Origin: Nevskia sp.
Lineage (GTDB): Bacteria; Pseudomonadota; Gammaproteobacteria; Nevskiales; Nevskiaceae
Assembly (NCBI GenBank): GCA_021732745.1
Contig: JAKFUK010000003.1
Span: forward strand, 434,001 to 498,000
Direction: 5' to 3'
DNA length: 64,000 bases
Shown here piece after piece: positions 10,738-18,539 of this stretch. Every line of letters begins with the position of its first letter. Position 1 is the stretch's first letter. Both the position numbers and the translations under genes were made by a program. The notes under the pieces are model-generated. The model was not told where the DNA came from. It ran no database searches and saw only the letters and a list, made by a program, of their open reading frames with translations.

Positions 10738-11247
10738 ATGGCCATTCTCCCCATCCTCACCCATCCCGATCCGCGTCTTCGTCTGAAGACCAAACCGGTC
10801 ACGGTGTTCGACGCCAAGCTCCAGAAGCTGATCGACGATCTGTTTGAAACCATGTACGACGCGCCCGGCGTCGGCCTGGCGGCCAACCAGTGCGGTGTGC
10901 TCTTGAGGCTGTCGGTGATGGACTGCTCGGAAACGAAAACCGAGCCTATGGTGTTGATCAATCCGGAAATCCTGTCGTCTGACGAGCGGCAGGAAATGGA
11001 AGAAGGCTGCCTGTCGGTGCCGGACATCCGCGACAACATCCTGCGCTTCAACCGTCTGCGGGTCCGGGCGCTGGATCGCAACGGCCAGCCGTTCGAGATG
11101 GATTGCGAAGGCCTGGCCGCCCAATGTGTTCAGCACGAGATCGACCATCTCGACGGCAAGCTGTACATCGACTACCTGTCGTCGCTGAAGCGTGAGCGGA
11201 TCAAGAAGAAGATGCTGAAGCTGAAGGAGTCGATGGCCGGCGGCTGA
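10738..11247 (+). CDS. def: Peptide deformylase
   Basis: A 169-residue metalloenzyme that removes the formyl group from the initiator methionine of nascent proteins. All three signature motifs are present: GVGLAANQ at 44-51, EGCLSVP at 89-95 and QHEIDHLDG at 132-140. The metal ligands should be C91, H133 and H137 with catalytic E134. The basic C-terminal helix ([13 protein letters not shown]) fits type I enzymes of Gram-negative bacteria. In most relatives fmt and rsmB follow; here the next gene is a convergent GST, so the usual operon is broken after def. Confidence 0.97.
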   Translation: MAILPILTHPDPRLRLKTKPVTVFDAKLQKLIDDLFETMYDAPGVGLAANQCGVLLRLSVMDCSETKTEPMVLINPEILSSDERQEMEEGCLSVPDIRDNILRFNRLRVRALDRNGQPFEMDCEGLAAQCVQHEIDHLDGKLYIDYLSSLKRERIKKKMLKLKESMAGG

Positions 11248-11253
11248 ACCGTT

Positions 11254-11868
11254 TCAGGTTCTGGCGGCGTCCGCCATCGTGATGTGTCCAGGCTGGGCCG
11301 CGACTCGCGCCAGCCAGCCGCGCAGCGCCGGATAAGCGGCCAGGTCGAAGCCGCCCTCGTCAGCGACATGGGTGTAGGCGTACAGGGCGATGTCGGCGAT
11401 CGTGTACACCTCGCCCGCCAGAAACGGCGTCTTCAGCAACTGCGTTTCCATGACCCCGAGCGCCGCGTAGCCCTTCGGCCGCATGTCGACAATCTTCGCG
11501 GCGTTGGCCTCGGCCGATTTCTGGATCGCCACCCAGTAGCGGATGGTGGCGATGAACGGCTCGTGGCTGTACTGCTCGAAAAACAGCCATTCGAGCACCT
11601 TGGCACGCGCCCAGCGATCCGCCGGCAACAGCGCCGAACCTTCTGCGAGAAAGCACAGCATGGCGTTCGATTCCGCCAGATAGCGGCCGGGTTTGACTTC
11701 CAGCAGCGGAATCCGGCCGTTGGCGTTCTTCGCCAGGAATGCCGGTGTCCGCGATTCGCCTTTCAGGATGTCGACCTCGCGCCATTGGTAGGCGATGCCG
11801 AGCTGCGTCATCGCCAGTGCCGGCTTGTAGCAATTCCCGGAACCGGTGTAACCGTGGAGGACGATCAT
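11254..11868 (-). CDS. Glutathione S-transferase family protein
   Basis: A 204-residue two-domain protein with the GST fold. The thioredoxin-like N-terminal domain (1-80) has GYTGSGNCYKPALAM, the cis-proline GRIPLLEV and the glutathione-binding LAESNAMLCFLAEGS. The helical C-terminal domain follows, with VYTIADIALYAYTHVADEGG at about 150-170. It probably conjugates or reduces small compounds with glutathione in the cytoplasm; the substrate is unknown. The ATG before IVLHGYTGSG matches the family start; longer frames add up to 37 unrelated residues. It is convergent with def, with 6 bases between the stops. Confidence 0.9.
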   Translation of the reverse strand: MIVLHGYTGSGNCYKPALAMTQLGIAYQWREVDILKGESRTPAFLAKNANGRIPLLEVKPGRYLAESNAMLCFLAEGSALLPADRWARAKVLEWLFFEQYSHEPFIATIRYWVAIQKSAEANAAKIVDMRPKGYAALGVMETQLLKTPFLAGEVYTIADIALYAYTHVADEGGFDLAAYPALRGWLARVAAQPGHITMADAART

Positions 11869-12090
11869 GGTGCGCAAATGAAGGGCAGGGTCCGCAGCCA
11901 TTGTCGCCGTCGCCGATCTGGCTGCAAAGCGGCTGCCGCTTGGCGCAGCAAAGCCGCCGTCCATCCGCCGTGCGCTCAAGGAATCTCCCGGGCTGCTTTC
12001 ACCGGAGGGGTGAGTAGGCTTTAATCTTGATGGTCAGCGGTTCCGATCGGCCCCGCCGACCCGCTCACCGACCTTCTGGAGTTCCGATCC

Positions 12091-14115
12091 GTGCCGACCT
12101 CGTCCGACCGCGTCACGCGCCGAGTGTCGCCGCCGTCGCAGCAGCGCGGCGCGGTCGGCGTGTTCATGATCATTTCCCTGCTGCTGCTGGTGCCGATCCT
12201 GGCGCTGGCGATCAACATCGGCCAGCTTTACTACGCCCAGCGCGATCTCGAAAAGCAGGCCACCCTGGCGGCACTGTCGGCGGTCCAGGTCGCCAGCGGC
12301 TGCGCGAACGACGGCACACCCGGCCTGCTGGCCGCAGTGACAGCGGAAGTCACCCGGATCATCGTCATCAACAGCAATGGCGACCCGGCCACGGCGCCGG
12401 CCACCGTGGTCACCGGCATCAACGGCTTTCCAGGGGTGGAAATCGGCCGCATTGTCAGCACCTCCGGCCTGCGGGTGTTTTCCTCGCTACCCGAGAACGA
12501 CCCGAGAATCACCGCCGTCCGCGTCAACCTGACCCGGCCGCAGCCGACCCCTTTCCTGATTCCGTTCAACGCCATCTTCGGTGGTGGTCTGCTCTATGCC
12601 TCGGCCACGGCGCAGCAGGCGGCGCAAGGCTTTTTCAATGTCGGTTCCGGACTGCTGTCGGTGGATGGTGGGCTGGTCAACGGTCTGCTCGGAGCCCTGC
12701 TCTGCGCGCCCGGTGATGCGGCTTGTCAGGCGTCGATCGCCTCGCTGAATGTTCTCGACAGCCGCCAGGGTCTGATCGACACCCAGGTATCGCTGGGCGA
12801 ACTGGCGCTGGCGCTTGGCGTCACGGTGGAAGATCTGTCCGATCCGCTGACGCTGGCGGCGCTGACGCCGGTACTGCCGGATGTCCTCGGCGGGCTTGCC
12901 ACCTCGCTCGGCGACGGTGCCAGCGACTCGGTCGTCGCACTCTTGCAAGGCTTGGCCAACGCCGCTTCAAATCCGAACTCGGTGCCGATCGGGCAGTTGC
13001 TCGGCGCAATCAACGGCATCGGCGGCGACACGCCGGTGGTCAACCTGTTCGATCTGCTGATTGCGCTCGGCCAGGCGAGCGTTGCCGATCCCGACGGCAT
13101 CACGCCGCTGCCGCTCGATCTCGATCTCGACGTACCCGGCGTGGCCAGCGTGAACACCTTCCTGACCGTGCTGGAGCCGCCGCGTCTGGGCATGGGCCGC
13201 GCCGGGGAAGCCGAGGCGAGAACCTCGCAGATCCGCTTGCAGGTGCGAGTTGAGGCGGGCACCTTGCTCAGTGGCTTGCAAGCCGCGATCGAAGGCTTGC
13301 TGAGCGGCTTGCTGAACCTGCTGGGCACTTTGCTCGGTCTGAACACCTCGGTTGCCATCTTGCCGACCGCGCTCAATATCGGCGTCGACGTCAACGTGGC
13401 GGGCGGCGCAGCAAGGCTGGACCAGCTGCGGTGCCCGACCTCCGGCAGCGCTGATCCCGTTGCCTCTCTCAGCGCCAGCACGGCCACCGCCACCGTCGCT
13501 GTCGGCAGCTTCACCGGCGCTGCCGCCAGCGCGCCGGCCCTGAACACCGGCAGCAACAGCTTTCCGCTCGCCAGAGTGTCGATCGACGCCACCTGCGTCG
13601 GCTTGCGCGGGCCCTTCGGCAATTGCCTCGGCCTCAATCTCGGCAGCACCGTACTCAATGTCGGCCTGGGCCTGACCGGCGTCGGCGTGGGCGCCACCGG
13701 ATTCTCGCCGCTGGCACCGGTGACCGAGTTCACGCCGTCGATACCGGTCAATCCGCGCACGCCGCCGATTTTCAACGCCGATGGCGTATCGCCGAATCCG
13801 CCGGTTGCCGCCAACCCGCAAACCATCGCCTCGCCGACTTCGGTGGATCTGAGCCTTGACCTCACCAGCAGCCAGACCGGCAGCGGCCTGGTCGGCATCC
13901 TCAGCGGCCTGGTCGCCAACCTGCTGACGGGCATCACCAATTTGCTTGATCCGCTGCTGGACCTCGTCAACGGCCTGGCCACCGCCTTGATCGACCCGCT
14001 GCTGTCGCTGCTCGGCATCCAGCTCGGCAGCGCGACAGTGACCATGACCTCGGTGCAAACGGCCCAGCCGATCCTGGTGTCGACCTGCCTGCCCGGCACC
14101 GCCGCCTGTCCGTGA
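12091..14115 (+). CDS. TadG-like secreted or surface protein, orphan
   Basis: A 674-residue protein with a GTG start and a GGAG ribosome site about 10 bases upstream. Residues 15-70 match the N-terminal domain of TadG-type pilus proteins: QQRGAVGVFMIIS, one long hydrophobic helix, then NIGQLYYAQRDLEKQATLAA. The rest (about 600 residues) is rich in glycine, leucine, serine and threonine, almost free of charge, and has several amphipathic stretches such as LLSGLLNLLGTLLGL. Very few cysteines. No tad, flp or prepilin peptidase genes are nearby, so it is probably an envelope-anchored protein outside a pilus locus. The stop overlaps the thioesterase start by 4 bases, implying co-translation. The function is unknown. 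Confidence 0.75.
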   Translation: MPTSSDRVTRRVSPPSQQRGAVGVFMIISLLLLVPILALAINIGQLYYAQRDLEKQATLAALSAVQVASGCANDGTPGLLAAVTAEVTRIIVINSNGDPATAPATVVTGINGFPGVEIGRIVSTSGLRVFSSLPENDPRITAVRVNLTRPQPTPFLIPFNAIFGGGLLYASATAQQAAQGFFNVGSGLLSVDGGLVNGLLGALLCAPGDAACQASIASLNVLDSRQGLIDTQVSLGELALALGVTVEDLSDPLTLAALTPVLPDVLGGLATSLGDGASDSVVALLQGLANAASNPNSVPIGQLLGAINGIGGDTPVVNLFDLLIALGQASVADPDGITPLPLDLDLDVPGVASVNTFLTVLEPPRLGMGRAGEAEARTSQIRLQVRVEAGTLLSGLQAAIEGLLSGLLNLLGTLLGLNTSVAILPTALNIGVDVNVAGGAARLDQLRCPTSGSADPVASLSASTATATVAVGSFTGAAASAPALNTGSNSFPLARVSIDATCVGLRGPFGNCLGLNLGSTVLNVGLGLTGVGVGATGFSPLAPVTEFTPSIPVNPRTPPIFNADGVSPNPPVAANPQTIASPTSVDLSLDLTSSQTGSGLVGILSGLVANLLTGITNLLDPLLDLVNGLATALIDPLLSLLGIQLGSATVTMTSVQTAQPILVSTCLPGTAACP

Positions 14116-14558
14116 GCAGCGCCAAGCCCGCTGCCCGGCCGCTGCTGCCGGTACTCGACGCCGCGCAGGTGCAGAAAATCATCTACGACGGCCTGCCAAT
14201 GGCCTCGTACGCTGATTTTTCGATCACCGACCTTTCGCCGGGTGCGGTGACCGTGCGCCTGCCGTTTCGGGACTGGATGGTTCGTCCGGGCGGCACCGTG
14301 GCCGGGCCGGTGCTGATGCTGGCCGCCGATACCGCGATGTACGCCGTGGTGCTCGCCCACATCGGCGACCAGAAGATGGCGGTCACCGCCAACATCAACA
14401 TCAACTTCCTGAGCCGTCCGAAGCCGGTCGCGGTGATCGCCGAGGGGCGCATCCAGAAGCTGGGCCGGCGGCTGGCAATCGTCGAAGTGCGAATGCACAG
14501 CGAAGGCGACGACACGCTGATCGCCCACGCTACCGGCAGCTACGTGCTGCCGGCCTGA
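14112..14558 (+). CDS. PaaI-type hotdog-fold thioesterase
   Basis: A 148-residue single hotdog domain, the length of PaaI/YdiI acyl-CoA thioesterases. Features are MVRPGGTVAGPVLMLAADTA (the central helix with its aspartate), the TANINI strand and FLSRPKPVAVIAEGRIQKLG. Such enzymes hydrolyse acyl- or aryl-CoA thioesters; the substrate is not evident. The GTG start overlaps the stop of the preceding TadG-like gene by four bases (GTGA), so the two share an mRNA despite unrelated roles. The following cstA gene begins 90 bases on. Confidence 0.88.
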   Translation: MSSAKPAARPLLPVLDAAQVQKIIYDGLPMASYADFSITDLSPGAVTVRLPFRDWMVRPGGTVAGPVLMLAADTAMYAVVLAHIGDQKMAVTANININFLSRPKPVAVIAEGRIQKLGRRLAIVEVRMHSEGDDTLIAHATGSYVLPA

Positions 14559-14648
14559 GGCCATCACGCTGCGCGCTGCCTTGACCCGGCCGCGCGCAGC
14601 GCCGAATCTTGCAGGCCAGCCGCCCACTGCCGGACCCGCACCGACCCG

Positions 14649-16718
14649 ATGAACACCCTGCTGAGCCGCGCCCTGTGGCTGGCGCTGTCGATCTTCGGCG
14701 CGGCCTGCCTGGCCACCGTGGCGCTGCGTCGCGGCGAAACCATCAATGCCATGTGGCTGATCGCGGCGGCCGGCTCGGTGTTCGTCATCGGTTATCGCTT
14801 CTACAGCCGCTACATCGCCGATGTCGCGTTGCAGATCGACCCGAAGCGCGCCACCCCCGCCGTGCTGCGCAACGACGGCCTCGACTACGTGCCGACCGAT
14901 CGCACCGTGCTGTTCGGCCACCATTTCGCGGCCATTGCCGGCGCTGGCCCGCTGGTCGGCCCGGTGCTCGCCGCGCAGATGGGCTACCTGCCCGGCACCT
15001 TGTGGATTCTGGTCGGCGTGGTGTTTGCCGGTGCCGTGCAGGACTACGTGGTGCTGTTCCTGTCGACTCGCCGCGACGCCCGCGGCATGGGCGAGATGAT
15101 CAAGAGCGAACTCGGGCCGGTGGCCGGCGTGGTGGCGATGGCCGGGATACTGGCGATCACCATCATGCTGATCGCCGTCCTCGCCCTGATCGTGGTCAAG
15201 GCGCTGGCAGAAAGCCCCTGGGGCCTGTTCACGGTGGCGGCGACCATTCCGATCGCGCTGTTCATGGGCGTCTACTCGCGATACTTGCGGCCCGGCAAGA
15301 TCGGCGAAGTGTCGGTGATCGGCGTGCTGTTGCTGATCGCCTCGGTGATCGTCGGCGGCCATGTTGCGGCCGACCCGGCCTGGGCCGCCGCTTTCACCCA
15401 TGACGGCGTGACCCTGACCTGGATGCTGATCGCCTATGGCTTCGCCGCCTCGGTGCTGCCGGTCTGGCTGCTGCTGGCGCCGCGCGATTACCTGTCGACG
15501 TTCATGAAGATCGGCACCATCGCCGTGCTCGCGGTCGCCATCCTGATCGCCGCCCCGGAACTCAAGATGCCGGCGGTGACCCCGTTCATCGACGGCAGCG
15601 GGCCGGTCTGGGCCGGGCCGCTGTTCCCGTTCCTGTTCATCACCATCGCCTGCGGCGCGGTGTCCGGCTTCCACGCGATGGTATCGAGCGGCACCACGCC
15701 GAAAATGCTGGCCAATGAAGCGCACGCCCGGCCGATCGGCTACGGCAGCATGCTGATGGAAGCGGCGGTGGCGATCATGGCGCTGACCGCCGCCTGCATC
15801 CTCGAACCCGGCGTCTATTTCGCGATGAATTCGCCGGCGGCGGCGATCGGCAACACGGCGGAATCAGCGGCGGCGGCGATCGCCGAGTGGGGCTTCGTGG
15901 TGACGCCGGAACTGTTGACCCAGACTGCAAAGGACATCGGCGAAACCACCATCCTCAGTCGCGCCGGTGGCGCACCGACCCTGGCGGTCGGCATGGCGAT
16001 GATCCTGCATCAGGTGGTGCCGAGCGTGGCTTCAATGGCCTTCTGGTACCACTACGCCATCCTGTTTGAAGCGCTGTTCATCCTGACCACCATCGACGCC
16101 GGCACCCGCATCGGCCGCTTCATGATCCAGGACTTCATCGGCAGCCTGTACGCGCCGATGAAGAACACCCGCAGCTGGGTCGCGAATGCGGTGGCGACCA
16201 CCTTGTGCGTCGCCGGCTGGGGCTGGTTTCTCATGCAGGGCGTGACCGATCCGCTGGGCGGCATCAACACCCTGTGGCCGCTGTTCGGCATCGCCAACCA
16301 GATGCTGGCCGGCATCGCCCTGATATTCGCCACCGTGGTGCTGATCAAGATGAAGCGCGAGCGTTATGCCTGGATCACCGCCGTGCCGATGACCTGGCTG
16401 CTGATCTGCACGCTGTACGCCGGCATGCTCAAGGTGTTTTCAGCCAATCCGCGCATCGGCTTTCTGGCGCACGCGGACAAGTTCAGTGCCGCCATCGCCC
16501 GTGGCGAAGTGCTGGCCCCGGCGAAATCAATGGCGCAGATGAGCCGCGTGGTGCTCAACGATCGCATCGACGCCACGTTGGCGCTGCTGTTCATGAGTGT
16601 CGTGGTGATCGTCTTCGTGCTGGCCGTGCGCACCGCCATCGCCAGCCTGCGTTCGCGGCTGCCGACGGCCGCTGAAGCCCCGTACGTGGCAGTGAAAGAT
16701 GCGCCCGCCGCCGCCTGA
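14649..16718 (+). CDS. cstA: Carbon starvation protein CstA (pyruvate/peptide transporter family)
   Basis: A 689-residue inner-membrane protein with about 16-18 transmembrane helices, the normal CstA length. Typical segments are VLFGHHFAAIAGAGPLVGPV near residue 90, QMGYLPGTLWI, FLSTRRDARGMGEM and GFHAMVSSGTTPK near 340. CstA family members take up pyruvate or peptides, classically on carbon limitation. It is followed by a ybdD homologue whose start overlaps its 3' end by 20 bases, the arrangement seen for cstA-ybdD and btsT-yjiX. No CRP-like site was recognised in the 90-bp gap upstream. Confidence 0.96.
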   Translation: MNTLLSRALWLALSIFGAACLATVALRRGETINAMWLIAAAGSVFVIGYRFYSRYIADVALQIDPKRATPAVLRNDGLDYVPTDRTVLFGHHFAAIAGAGPLVGPVLAAQMGYLPGTLWILVGVVFAGAVQDYVVLFLSTRRDARGMGEMIKSELGPVAGVVAMAGILAITIMLIAVLALIVVKALAESPWGLFTVAATIPIALFMGVYSRYLRPGKIGEVSVIGVLLLIASVIVGGHVAADPAWAAAFTHDGVTLTWMLIAYGFAASVLPVWLLLAPRDYLSTFMKIGTIAVLAVAILIAAPELKMPAVTPFIDGSGPVWAGPLFPFLFITIACGAVSGFHAMVSSGTTPKMLANEAHARPIGYGSMLMEAAVAIMALTAACILEPGVYFAMNSPAAAIGNTAESAAAAIAEWGFVVTPELLTQTAKDIGETTILSRAGGAPTLAVGMAMILHQVVPSVASMAFWYHYAILFEALFILTTIDAGTRIGRFMIQDFIGSLYAPMKNTRSWVANAVATTLCVAGWGWFLMQGVTDPLGGINTLWPLFGIANQMLAGIALIFATVVLIKMKRERYAWITAVPMTWLLICTLYAGMLKVFSANPRIGFLAHADKFSAAIARGEVLAPAKSMAQMSRVVLNDRIDATLALLFMSVVVIVFVLAVRTAIASLRSRLPTAAEAPYVAVKDAPAAA

Positions 16719-16923
16719 TGCCAGCGTCATCGCGCGGCTGCACGCCGCGTGGAAGAAGGCGGCGCAGACCGCGAATCTGGCGATCGGCGTGCCGGACTAC
16801 GAGAACTACGTGCGCCACCGGCGCGCCGTGCATCCCGACGAACCGGTGATGAGCTACGAGGCGTTCTTTCGCGAGCGGCAGGATGCGCGCTATGGATCGG
16901 CGGCGAATCCGCGCTGCTGTTGA
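16699..16923 (+). CDS. ybdD: YbdD/YjiX family small protein
   Basis: A 74-residue protein of the YbdD/YjiX family that accompanies CstA-type transporters. The diagnostic block is IGVPDYENYVRHRRAVHPDE followed by PVMSYEAFFRERQDARYG, with a C-terminal RCC. It is cytoplasmic and small; it is generally thought to assist the transporter, but the mechanism is unknown. The start lies inside the end of cstA (20-base overlap), so the pair is one operon. The gene is convergent with the RelE-type toxin, ten bases away. Confidence 0.92.
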   Translation: MRPPPPDASVIARLHAAWKKAAQTANLAIGVPDYENYVRHRRAVHPDEPVMSYEAFFRERQDARYGSAANPRCC

Positions 16924-16932
16924 AGCGCTGCG

Positions 16933-17190
16933 TCAGCGATAGACCTCGCGACGATTACCGATCTTCACGACTTCGACGATCACTTCGCGGTCGTTGATCG
17001 TGTAGAGCACTCGATAGTCGCCCTGGCGAATCCGGTATTTCTCGTCGCCACTGAGCCTTTCCGATCCCGGCGGGCGCGGGTCGTCACGCAGTGCAGCGCA
17101 GCGGTCGAGGATGCGCGTGATGTCGGGCTTGGCAATACCGCGCAGGTCTTTCGCGACCGAGGCTTTGAACCTCAGCTCATAAATCGCCAT
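16933..17190 (-). CDS. RelE/ParE-superfamily toxin
   Basis: An 85-residue protein with the compact RelE fold pattern: YELRFKASVAKDLRGIAKPD in the N-terminal strand-helix, RLSGDEKYRIRQGDYRVLY in the centre, and a VVKIGNRREVYR terminal strand. Such toxins cleave mRNA on the ribosome or inhibit replication. The final histidine common in relatives (GHRxEVY) is asparagine here (GNRREVY). Its start overlaps the antitoxin 3' end by 14 bases, the usual antitoxin-first operon. It is probably a chromosomal type II system. Confidence 0.9.
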   Translation of the reverse strand: MAIYELRFKASVAKDLRGIAKPDITRILDRCAALRDDPRPPGSERLSGDEKYRIRQGDYRVLYTINDREVIVEVVKIGNRREVYR

Positions 17191-17410
17191 TGGCCGCGAG
17201 CGCCTTCAGCAAGTCTTCGTAGCTCACGGTCTTTTCCGCAGCGCGCGCTTCGAAGGTCTGCAAGTCGTCGTGATCCTCGCGCAGCGCCTGACGAAGCGCA
17301 TCGGACACGATTTCCGACATCGGGCGGCGCGTGGTCGCCGATTTCAGGCGCAAGGCGGTGTGGATCGCTGGATCAAGGTAGATCGTTGCGCGAATCGGCT
17401 GCGGTTCCAT
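17177..17410 (-). CDS. Ribbon-helix-helix antitoxin of the RelE-type pair
   Basis: A 77-residue protein with an N-terminal ribbon-helix-helix DNA-binding domain (RATIYLDPAIHTALRLKSA then RPMSEIVSDALRQALRE) and an acidic C-terminal tail (SYEDLLKALAANGDL) that would wrap and neutralise the toxin. It precedes and overlaps the toxin. Such antitoxins repress their own operon; two related palindromes lie 13 and 51 bases upstream of the start. Confidence 0.9.
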   Translation of the reverse strand: MEPQPIRATIYLDPAIHTALRLKSATTRRPMSEIVSDALRQALREDHDDLQTFEARAAEKTVSYEDLLKALAANGDL

Positions 17411-17422
17411 GAGAGCACCAAG

Positions 17423-17434
17423 ACGTCATGACGT
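17423..17434. promoter_or_regulatory. Candidate antitoxin operator, palindrome 1
   Basis: The perfect 12-bp palindrome ACGTCATGACGT lies 13 bases before the antitoxin ATG. Its core CGTCATGACG is nearly repeated in the second palindrome at 17461-17473, as expected for cooperative binding by a ribbon-helix-helix repressor. Confidence 0.55.
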
Positions 17435-17460
17435 TCTGACACCTTACCACCGAGTGCCAT

Positions 17461-17473
17461 GCGTCATGGACGC
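17461..17473. promoter_or_regulatory. Candidate antitoxin operator, palindrome 2
   Basis: GCGTC-ATG-GACGC is a perfect inverted repeat and shares CGTCATG/GACG with palindrome 1, 38 bases away centre to centre. It lies at the edge of the thrB 3' end. Confidence 0.4.
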
Positions 17474-17477
17474 TTGA

Positions 17478-18416
17478 TTACAAGCCCGGCACCGCCTGCG
17501 TCCGGTGATTGACCAATATCCGCCGATACGGCTCCGGGTCCTTGATGTGCACCAGGTCGCCTTCGCGCGGGAAGGTCCAGTCGTATAGGCGCGACAGATA
17601 GAAGCGGAACGCGGCGGCGCGCAGCACCAGTGGCCAGGCGGCTTTTTCGGCCTCGTTCGGCGGGCGGCAGGCGCGATAGGCGGACAAGAGTGCTGCCGAA
17701 TGCGCCTTGTTCAGGCTGCCATCGGCTTCCGTGCACCAGTCGTTCAGCGTGACCGCGAGGTCGTAGAGCAGCGCGTCGTTGCAGGCGTAGTAGAAGTCGA
17801 TGACGCCGGTCAGGCGCTCGTCGACGAACAGCACGTTGTCCTTGAACAGGTCGGCGTGAATCACCCCCTGCGGCAGGCTGGCGAGATCGAGTTGCGCCTG
17901 CGCAGCCAGTTCGTCCGCGATCAGTGAGCGTGCGTCTTCGGGAATCTTCGGCAGTAGCGTTTCGCCCGTCGCGCGCCGCCATTCGGCACCACGGCTGTTT
18001 TCGCAGATGCCGCTGTAGCTGGCGGTGAGTTTGTGCAGTTCGCCCAGTGCATGGCCGACCGCCGCGCACTGCGCCAGCGACGGAAACAGCACGCTCTGGC
18101 CGGTCAGTCGCGCCACCAGGGCCGCCGGCTTGCCGTTGAGCGACGACAGCGTCGCGCCGCTGTTGTCGGCCACCGGCAGCGCGCTGGCGTAGCCGTGACG
18201 CGCCAGATGCTCCATCAGGCCGAGGAAGAACGGCAGATCGTCGTAGTTCAGGCGCTCGAACAGCGTCAGCACCCAACGGCCGCGACGGGTGTCGACGAAG
18301 TAGTTGGTGTTCTCGATGCCTTCGCCGATGCCGGTGTAGCCGATCAGCGTGCCGAGGTCGTACTGCGCCAGGAAGGCTTCGAGTTCGGCGTGGCTGACTT
18401 TGGTGAAGACGGACAT
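17478..18416 (-). CDS. thrB: Homoserine kinase, APH (ThrB type II) family
   Basis: A 312-residue kinase of the aminoglycoside-phosphotransferase superfamily, like the ThrB of Pseudomonas and Xanthomonadales rather than the GHMP kinase of E. coli. It phosphorylates homoserine with ATP in threonine synthesis. Visible motifs: start MSVFTKVSHAELEAFLAQYD, then GIGEGIENTNYFV near residue 30, the catalytic GVIHADLFKDNVLF near 195, and GVIDFYYACNDALLYDLA near 213. It stands alone, divergent from trkH and downstream of the toxin-antitoxin pair, not beside thrA or thrC. Confidence 0.94.
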   Translation of the reverse strand: MSVFTKVSHAELEAFLAQYDLGTLIGYTGIGEGIENTNYFVDTRRGRWVLTLFERLNYDDLPFFLGLMEHLARHGYASALPVADNSGATLSSLNGKPAALVARLTGQSVLFPSLAQCAAVGHALGELHKLTASYSGICENSRGAEWRRATGETLLPKIPEDARSLIADELAAQAQLDLASLPQGVIHADLFKDNVLFVDERLTGVIDFYYACNDALLYDLAVTLNDWCTEADGSLNKAHSAALLSAYRACRPPNEAEKAAWPLVLRAAAFRFYLSRLYDWTFPREGDLVHIKDPEPYRRILVNHRTQAVPGL

Positions 18417-18539
18417 GAGCGGCGGCGGCTGTCGATCGGACGATCGTCGCGCAGTTTACGGACGCAAGGGCGCGTTTGCCCGGGCGGAGGCAAGTCGCGT
18501 TGTAAACTCGCGCCTGTCCCGTCCGCTGGCCGAATCGAT

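Noticed and set aside
12726-15725. Leftward open frame of nearly 1000 codons opposite the TadG-like, thioesterase and cstA genes
   Set aside because: The translation is arginine/glutamine/histidine-rich without motifs, and the opposite strand holds recognisable proteins; high GC makes long antisense frames common.
18417-18539. Sigma-70 promoter for trkH (TTGCCC and TGTAAA)
   Set aside because: The spacer of 19 bases and weak match to both boxes do not support a call in this GC-rich gap.
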